Assembly (NCBI GenBank): GCA_035510775.1
Contig: DATKGP010000027.1
Location: 1-24,500 of the forward strand
DNA length: 24,500 nucleotides
Direction of reading: 5' to 3'
Source: DATKGP01 sp035510775
Lineage (GTDB): Bacteria; Patescibacteriota; UBA1384; 2-12-FULL-50-11
Position numbers and translations under genes: made by a program. How positions within the stretch are numbered: the first letter of the stretch is position 1; each line of letters begins with the position of its first letter. Of this stretch, positions 20,026 to 24,500 are shown piece by piece. The notes below the pieces were generated by a model. It searched no databases. It was given only the letters and a program-made list of their open reading frames with translations, and was not told where the DNA came from.

Positions 20026-21219
20026 ATGTATGGTCATGTAAAAACCCGTAGCGGTCCTCGGCTGCGCGGCAGTTTTGGTGGTAGGGCTCGCCGAGGCGCG
20101 CCCAAAAATAATATCGATTGCAACCTGTATATCAACAAGGCTGTCGATTTTGCTACTCAAGAAAACGAGATAATCACTCACCGTTTTAACGATTTTTCAC
20201 TCTCGCAAGCTGTGATGGCTCAAGTTGAAAAACGCGGATATCTCACCCCGACACCGATTCAAGACAAGGCTATTCCGCATATTATGGCCGGTCGCGATGT
20301 TATCGGCATTGCCGACACCGGCACTGGCAAGACGGCGGCTTTCCTCTTGCCACTCTTACATAAGTTCAACCGAGACCCCCACCAAAAAGCCCTGATTATG
20401 GCGCCGACTCGCGAATTGGCAGTTCAGATTAATGACGAGCTTAAGATATTCTCCCAGGGAATGAATATGCGCTCGGCTTTGTGCATCGGTGGTAGCGGTT
20501 TTGGCACGCAAGTTAATGCTCTACGGAGCCGGCCACAGTTTATTATCGGTACGCCAGGTCGCCTGAACGACCATCTCAATCGCCAGACTTTATACCTTAA
20601 AGACGTCAACAACTTAATTGTTGATGAGGCCGACCGGATGGTCGAGATGGGCTTTATCGACGATGTTCGCAAACTCATTCGCGAGATGCCCGAGCAGCGC
20701 CAATCGCTCTTCTTCTCGGCAACTATCACCGGCCAAGTTCAAGGTTTAATTGGAACTTTTGCCAAAAACCCAGTCACAATTTCAATTAAGAAACGCGACA
20801 CCAGCCAAAACGTTGAGCAGGATATTGTCCGTTACACCGATTCGATGCATCGAATGAAATTGCTCCACGAGCTCTTGAGCCAAGAAGAGTTTGGCAAGGT
20901 TTTAATTTTCGGCCGCACCAAACATGGGGTGGAAAAATTAAGCATCGCCCTGAACGAACGCGGATTTAATGCGGTTTCGATTCACGGCAACAAAAATCAG
21001 AACCAACGCCAAAAATCGCTCGATGATTTTAAAAGGGGTCGGGCCAAAATTTTGGTGGCCACTGACGTGGCCGCCCGCGGTTTGGATATTCCTGACGTCA
21101 CTCACGTCATTAACTTTGACGCGCCCGAGCATTACGACGACTACGTTCACCGCATCGGCCGAACCGGCCGCGCCAATAAAAAAGGTAATGCCCTAACGTT
21201 TGTGGGGTTGGGAGCTTAA
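20026..21219 (+). CDS. DEAD-box ATP-dependent RNA helicase
   Basis: 397 aa. A basic Gly/Arg-rich N-terminal tail (RSGPRLRGSFGGRARRG, ~residues 8-24) is followed by the helicase core: Q motif (FNDFSLSQAVMAQVEKRGY ... PTPIQ), motif I ADTGTGKT, Ia APTRELA, II DEAD, III SAT, V ATDVAARGLD and VI HRIGRTGR. It unwinds RNA, probably in ribosome assembly or mRNA handling. It ends soon after motif VI, so it lacks the long C-terminal tails of CsdA or DbpA; the RNA-binding tail is N-terminal instead. Its TAA overlaps the typA ATG by one base, linking it to another ribosome factor. Confidence 0.94.
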   Translation: MYGHVKTRSGPRLRGSFGGRARRGAPKNNIDCNLYINKAVDFATQENEIITHRFNDFSLSQAVMAQVEKRGYLTPTPIQDKAIPHIMAGRDVIGIADTGTGKTAAFLLPLLHKFNRDPHQKALIMAPTRELAVQINDELKIFSQGMNMRSALCIGGSGFGTQVNALRSRPQFIIGTPGRLNDHLNRQTLYLKDVNNLIVDEADRMVEMGFIDDVRKLIREMPEQRQSLFFSATITGQVQGLIGTFAKNPVTISIKKRDTSQNVEQDIVRYTDSMHRMKLLHELLSQEEFGKVLIFGRTKHGVEKLSIALNERGFNAVSIHGNKNQNQRQKSLDDFKRGRAKILVATDVAARGLDIPDVTHVINFDAPEHYDDYVHRIGRTGRANKKGNALTFVGLGA

Positions 21220-23039
21220 TGCCGATTCGAAATGTCGCGATTATCGCTCACGTCGACCATGGTAAAACCACCCTTGTTGATGGTCTTTTGAAGCAGTCGC
21301 ACACTTTCCGCGATAACGAAGCGGCTATGGGCCAGACGCTAATTATGGACTCCAACGATCAGGAGCGTGAACGTGGAATTACGATTCTAGCCAAAAATGC
21401 CTCTGTAAATTACAAAGGCACACGAATCAATATTCTAGACACGCCGGGGCACGCCGATTTTGGCGGCGAAGTGGAGCGAACACTGACTATGACCGACGGC
21501 GCGCTACTAATTATTGACGCCAAAGAAGGTCCGATGCCGCAGACAAAATTCGTGCTGAAAAAGGCTTTGGAACTTGGTCTAAAACCGATTGTTATTATTA
21601 ACAAAATCGATAAATCAGACGCCCAAATCGACAAAGTCATTCGCGACACTTCTGATTTGTTTTTGGATTTGGCGACTGATGATTCTCAACTCGAGTTTCC
21701 AATTTATTTTGCCATCGGCCGCGACGGCAAATCTTGGCAAGATCAAGATTCAATTAACTTGCTTGATGACTCCGCTGATTTAACACCAATTTTCGAGGCG
21801 ATTTTAAAACATGTGCCAGCACCAAAAGAAGCCGATAACGAACCGTTCCAAATGCTGGTCACGACTTTAGACTGGGATAATTTCCAGGGCAAATACGCTA
21901 TCGGAAAGGTTACCCGCGGGATTGCCAAGCCGGGCATGACCGTTTCAATTGGTACGCCAGAAGGTTTTCGCGAGACCGCCAAAATTGACCGCGTTTACGT
22001 TAACTCTGGCCTGAAACGCCTCCAAGTTGACGAAGCTCATTCGGGCGATATTGTCGCCCTGACAGGTATTAAAAACGTTCGCATCGGCGACACTGTCGCT
22101 GATTCGGCCGTGCCGGTGGCGCTGCCGACACTTCGAATTGCCGAACCTACCTTGAAAATGGCCATCTCGGCCAATACTTCGCCGTTTGTTGGCAAAGAAG
22201 GGACGCAACTAACCAGCCAAAAAATCTTCGAACGAATTATGAAAGAGCTGGAAGTTAATGTCTCGCTTAAGATGACGCCGGGCGAAAACAACGAATACAT
22301 TTTATGGGGTCGTGGCGAGCTTCACTTGTCGGTCTTTATTGAGAACTTGCGTCGCGAAGGTTTTGAGATGCAAGTCGGTAAGCCGCAAGTGATTACCAAA
22401 GTTATTGACGGCACGACTCATGAGCCGATTGAAGAGCTTATCGTCGACGTTAAAACAGAATACGCCAGCTCAATTACTGGCGAAGTGGGCAAGCGCAAAG
22501 GAATGCTCATCAACCAGCAAGAAAACAATGATGGCACCAGTCGGTTGATTTTTGAAATTCCCACGCGTGGACTTCTGGGTCTTCGTAACCACTTGCTGAC
22601 AGTTTCACGCGGTACGGCCGTGATGAATTCGACTTTGCTACGCTTCGCGCCGATGTCCGGCAGTCTGCCGAAGATGCGTAACGGCGTTTTGGTTGCTTCC
22701 GAAGGCGGTACGGCGATGTCGTACGGCCTCAACAACGCCCAACAGCGCGGCATTACTTTCGTCGGCCCGCAAACGAAGGTTTATGAAGGTATGATTGTTG
22801 GCTTAAACGCCCGCGACACCGACCTGGATATGAACGTCACTCGCGAGAAGAAACAGACCAACGTTCGCTCGGCCGGTAACGACGATGCGATTTTGCTGAC
22901 CCCGCCTACTATATATAGCCTCGAGCAGTGCATCGACTTTTTGGAAGACGACGAGCTGTTGGAAGCCACGCCGAAATCTTTGCGCCTGCGCAAACGCATT
23001 CTCAACTGCGTCCAACGCGCCAAGTTCAACAACAGGTAA
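21219..23039 (+). CDS. typA: Translational GTPase TypA/BipA
   Basis: 606 aa, the usual family length. G1 AHVDHGKTTL, G2 ERGITI, G3 DTPGHADFGGEVER, G4 NKIDKSDA; then the beta-barrel domain II, EF-G-like domains (LGLRNHLLTVSRGTAVMN region) and the TypA-specific C-terminal domain (NAQQRGITFVGPQTKVYEG ... LRLRKRILN). TypA binds the ribosome in the EF-G site and aids assembly of the large subunit, mainly under stress or cold, which fits pairing with an RNA helicase. Translation is coupled through the TAATG overlap. Confidence 0.97.
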   Translation: MPIRNVAIIAHVDHGKTTLVDGLLKQSHTFRDNEAAMGQTLIMDSNDQERERGITILAKNASVNYKGTRINILDTPGHADFGGEVERTLTMTDGALLIIDAKEGPMPQTKFVLKKALELGLKPIVIINKIDKSDAQIDKVIRDTSDLFLDLATDDSQLEFPIYFAIGRDGKSWQDQDSINLLDDSADLTPIFEAILKHVPAPKEADNEPFQMLVTTLDWDNFQGKYAIGKVTRGIAKPGMTVSIGTPEGFRETAKIDRVYVNSGLKRLQVDEAHSGDIVALTGIKNVRIGDTVADSAVPVALPTLRIAEPTLKMAISANTSPFVGKEGTQLTSQKIFERIMKELEVNVSLKMTPGENNEYILWGRGELHLSVFIENLRREGFEMQVGKPQVITKVIDGTTHEPIEELIVDVKTEYASSITGEVGKRKGMLINQQENNDGTSRLIFEIPTRGLLGLRNHLLTVSRGTAVMNSTLLRFAPMSGSLPKMRNGVLVASEGGTAMSYGLNNAQQRGITFVGPQTKVYEGMIVGLNARDTDLDMNVTREKKQTNVRSAGNDDAILLTPPTIYSLEQCIDFLEDDELLEATPKSLRLRKRILNCVQRAKFNNR

Positions 23040-23046
23040 GATCTCA

Positions 23047-23080
23047 ACGGCTCTCCGCCAGCCGGCGGATTGTGAGCCGT
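23047..23080 (+). terminator. Hairpin after typA, no T-run
   Basis: ACGGCTC-TCCGCC (23047-23059), loop AGCC, GGCGGA-TTGT-GAGCCGT (23064-23080): 13 pairs with a 4-nt bulge on one side. It lies 7 bp after the typA stop. The following bases (GAAATAACAG) give no T-run, so it may stabilise the mRNA end more than terminate. Confidence 0.55.
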
Positions 23081-23103
23081 GAAATAACAGGTTCAGTCTA
23101 GAG

Positions 23104-23129
23104 CGTTGATATGATATATCATATCAACG
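23104..23129. repeat. Perfect 26-bp palindrome
   Basis: The half-site CGTTGATATGATA is repeated exactly in reverse complement with no spacer. It is flanked by G and T, which do not pair. No T-run follows. It lies between typA and the REP-like element; nearest downstream promoter at 23293. Confidence 0.75.
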
Positions 23130-23254
23130 TGGTTTCCTATTCATTCCACTTCATTTTCAAATGAACTCAAGTAATCTTCGCTGCCCAAGACGACTTGTAG
23201 GCCGATAGGCACGGCTGTACGATGGTTCCAAAGTAGGTGGCAAAAGTCTTGCCC

Positions 23255-23289
23255 TTCGATAGACTCAGGGTCAAGCTGAGCTTGTCGAA
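23255..23289. repeat. REP-like imperfect inverted repeat
   Basis: TTCGATAGACTCAG (23255-23268), loop GGTCAAG, CTGAGCTTGTCGAA (23276-23289). The right arm is the widespread 'ttcgacaagctcag' REP-like word found in many bacterial genomes; the left arm differs at three positions. Read on the minus strand it adds a '...LDPES' type peptide to an ORF, a usual sign of insertion. The stretch 23141-23250 before it may be the tail of a broken minus-strand gene. Confidence 0.6.
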
Positions 23290-23292
23290 CGC

Positions 23293-23320
23293 TTGACTTT
23301 CCCCAAGAAAGTGCTAGAAT
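23293..23320 (+). promoter_or_regulatory. Promoter of the orphan gene at 23348
   Basis: TTGACT (23293-23298), 16 bp, TAGAAT (23315-23320), directly after the REP-like element. Confidence 0.6.
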
Positions 23321-23347
23321 GGGGCCACCAAAACGGAGGTACCTCAA

Positions 23348-23707
23348 ATGTTGGGATTTGCTCAAGTGCTGACAGCCGAGGTAAACGGCTCTCGTCACTT
23401 TCTCATCCACGCTGGCTGTAGTGATGTCTTTGCTGACATCACCTCGGAAGAGGATTACAAAGCCTGGAGGGGTAATGTGAACGCTCGCCAAATCGGCGAT
23501 GTCGACCTCCCCCCAAGCACGATTGCTAACGTACTCCGCGACGCCGTAACCGGCGAACGCACTGAAGTGAGTACGCACCACTTTGGTCGCCTTCGACGAC
23601 TGGTAAACGAGCAGTGCCACTTCGATGGCGCACCTAACGAATATCCTGAGCTCGATCCTTGGGAAAGCGGTGCTCGATTGTTCATCGAGCCCGGCAGGAG
23701 CAACTGA
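23348..23707 (+). CDS. Orphan small protein (119 aa)
   Basis: 119 aa with GGAGG ~9 bp before the ATG. Soluble, no membrane helix or signal peptide, acidic. The N-terminal part (AQVLTAEVNGSRHFLIHAG) reads like a beta-rich fold; the C-terminal part has Glu/Pro-rich turns (FDGAPNEYPELDPWESGARL). No family recognised. It has its own promoter and is followed 15 bp later by a strong terminator, so it is a self-contained unit. A 295-aa ORF on the opposite strand crosses it and is rejected. Confidence 0.65.
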   Translation: MLGFAQVLTAEVNGSRHFLIHAGCSDVFADITSEEDYKAWRGNVNARQIGDVDLPPSTIANVLRDAVTGERTEVSTHHFGRLRRLVNEQCHFDGAPNEYPELDPWESGARLFIEPGRSN

Positions 23708-23722
23708 TGAAGGAACACCCCT

Positions 23723-23754
23723 AAGGCCGGTCCGCACACGCGAACCGGCCTTTT
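23723..23754 (+). terminator. Terminator
   Basis: AAGGCCGGT (23723-23731) and ACCGGCCTT (23744-23752) form a perfect 9-bp stem around a 12-nt loop, followed by TT. Confidence 0.8.
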
Positions 23755-23826
23755 CCGTAACCAAAAATTTCTGGTTTTTTCCGAGTGAGGATGATAGAGT
23801 GTGGTCGTATTGGTTGGAGGACAAGT

Positions 23827-24093
23827 ATGTTAACTTCGAAGCTCGGCTGGTCGATAGTCCAGCTCGTCGAGAGAACGGGGGCATCGCTTTCGGACAGTGA
23901 TGTAGCGACCGACTTACGCACTTTAGTCTGCGAATTGCGCAATGATCCCAAGTATTTGGATTGGGACGGCCCAACGGCCGAACAGATTCTCGCCGCGATC
24001 GAGAGCTACCGCCTAGAGCGGTACTCACACCTTTTGGAGCTTCAACAACTTGCGGTTAGCGACGCACTCAAAACGCTCCAAGCACTAGTCTAA
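23827..24093 (+). CDS. Orphan small helical protein (88 aa)
   Basis: 88 aa from the ATG at 23827, which has GGAGG (23816-23820) 6 bp ahead; an in-frame ATG at 23785 lies before this site and is not used. Mostly helical and charged (SDSDVATDLRTLVCELRND, AEQILAAIESYRLERYSHLL), with no membrane segment. No family recognised. It lies between two terminators, as for the other orphan genes. The promoter is not clear; a T-rich segment and GATGAT lie ~35 bp upstream. Confidence 0.62.
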   Translation: MLTSKLGWSIVQLVERTGASLSDSDVATDLRTLVCELRNDPKYLDWDGPTAEQILAAIESYRLERYSHLLELQQLAVSDALKTLQALV

Positions 24094-24122
24094 GCTCCGC
24101 CCCAATGAACAGGGCTTCCGAG

Positions 24123-24151
24123 GGCCGGCATCCGCCGGCCTGATATTTTTT
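24123..24151 (+). terminator. Terminator
   Basis: GGCCGGC (24123-24129), loop ATCC, GCCGGCC (24134-24140), then TGATATTTTTT. It ends directly against the 3' end of the convergent tRNA-His gene. Confidence 0.85.
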
Positions 24152-24152
24152 G

Positions 24153-24226
24153 GGTGCCCGAGAAGAGTCGAACTTCCGATCTACTGGACCACAACCAGTC
24201 GCTTTAACCACTAAGCTACGGGTACC
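24153..24226 (-). tRNA. tRNA-His (GTG)
   Basis: Anticodon arm ACTGG-TTGTGGT-CCAGT giving GTG. An encoded G at -1 (24226) faces C73 (24153), the histidine identity pair. Acceptor GTACCCG/CGGGCAC has one A-C mismatch at the third pair. D-arm GCTT/AAGC; T-arm GGAAG-TTCGACT-CTTCT with one G-U. CCA is not encoded. Possible promoter TTAATT, 17 bp, TAAAAT upstream. Confidence 0.92.
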
Positions 24227-24283
24227 ACGTAGGTATATTTTACCTTAAACGCAAGAAGAAATTAACTATGTTACGATTAAAGA

Positions 24284-24500
24284 GTGAAAAAGATTCTCTC
24301 TATCGGCGAGGCTAACTTAGATTCCTTTATATTCTTGAGCGAATCCAACGCTCATCTTGATCTCAATAAAACGCGCTGCGAGTTGTGTATTCGTTACGCC
24401 GATAAAACCTTAGCTGACGATTTGATTTTTAGCGCCGGCGGCAACGCTGCCAACACAGCCGTCGCTTTCGCTCGGCTCGGCCTGGAAATTCTCCCTCCCC
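24284..24500 (+). CDS. PfkB-family carbohydrate kinase, partial at right edge
   Basis: A GTG start at 24284 opens a frame of 72 codons to the window end. The N-terminus KKILSIGEANLDSFIFL is the PfkB start (GE...D), and IFSAGGNAANTAVAFARLGL is PfkB signature 1 (GG-N-x-A...ARLG), which binds the sugar. The family includes ribokinase, fructokinase and adenosine kinase; the substrate cannot be told without the missing C-terminal part. No Shine-Dalgarno; TACGAT (24272-24277) lies 6 bp before the GTG, again a leaderless layout. Divergent from tRNA-His. Confidence 0.85.
   Translation, partial: MKKILSIGEANLDSFIFLSESNAHLDLNKTRCELCIRYADKTLADDLIFSAGGNAANTAVAFARLGLEILPP

Noticed and set aside
20026..20150. 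A later start for the DEAD-box gene that removes the basic N-terminal tail
   Set aside because: No in-frame ATG with a better signal was seen before the Q motif, and the Gly/Arg-rich tail is typical of RNA helicases.
1804..23039. Reassigned stop codon (TGA as glycine, as in Gracilibacteria/SR1)
   Set aside because: TGA ends several good genes (3726 gene, LysM-CHAP, 23348 gene) and no conserved domain is cut by an in-frame TGA.
23104..23129. Palindrome as a typA terminator
   Set aside because: No loop bases and no T-run on either strand; the GC-rich hairpin at 23047-23080 is the better candidate.
23141..24028. 295-codon open frame on the minus strand
   Set aside because: It runs antisense through two small genes that have their own Shine-Dalgarno sites and terminators, crosses a terminator and a REP-like repeat, and has no start signal. 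Only its last ~37 codons look protein-like and are reported as a possible remnant.

Overview
The window looks like a chromosomal segment from a Patescibacteria (Candidate Phyla Radiation) genome. Evidence: short and divergent versions of universal genes (ychF, smpB, glyA, thrS, folD, rluB, typA), very tight packing with overlapping starts and stops, single scattered tRNA genes mostly without an encoded CCA, and many small secreted or membrane proteins of unknown function. I cannot place the class. The genetic code is standard: TAA, TAG and TGA all end recognisable genes.

Layout. 1-1803: an IS110-like transposase running off the left edge (minus), with a ~560 bp structured non-coding region upstream that holds a strong promoter and a pair of 25-bp repeats with identical flanks and different 7-nt cores. 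1804-5057: ychF (minus); a divergent trio of secreted or membrane-anchored proteins (plus); smpB (minus). 5104-8424: glyA, a small gene broken by an in-frame TAG, and thrS (plus). 8421-10247: a minus operon VKOR - DsbA-like oxidase - folD. 10303-11326: rluB and a small CxxC protein. 11412-12257: tmRNA and S-adenosylmethionine decarboxylase (minus). 12305-13434: a small orphan gene and an XRE-HTH/Hsp20 fusion behind a palindromic operator. 13496-16660: tRNA-Val with a membrane-anchored cyclophilin, a polysaccharide deacetylase cluster and a lipoprotein (minus). 16761-18058: tRNA-Glu, tRNA-Arg and a LysM-CHAP cell-wall hydrolase. 18102-23039: a two-gene ABC exporter (minus), divergent from a DEAD-box RNA helicase with a structured leader, then typA. 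23040-24500: palindromes, a REP-like element, two small orphan genes with terminators, tRNA-His, and the start of a PfkB-family sugar kinase.

The genes group into translation and ribosome rescue (ychF, smpB, tmRNA, thrS, rluB, tRNAs, typA, helicase), one-carbon metabolism (glyA, folD), and building or folding the cell envelope (VKOR/DsbA, cyclophilin, deacetylase, LysM-CHAP, small secreted proteins).

Two translation-start styles coexist. Many chromosomal genes (ychF, glyA, thrS, speD, HTH-Hsp20, ABC ATPase, deacetylase) have a -10 box only 6-9 bp before the start codon and no Shine-Dalgarno, so they look leaderless. The small orphan genes and some surface-protein genes have strong GGAGG sites, sometimes with TTG starts, and the orphans often have tight hairpin terminators.

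Strongest leads: the repeat pair upstream of the IS110-like gene (possible guide-RNA architecture), the HTH-Hsp20 fusion with an internal start and an operator, the in-frame TAG in the small gene after glyA, the multi-branched leader of the DEAD-box helicase, and an unusually long tmRNA tag. All calls come from reading the sequence; no database search was run.
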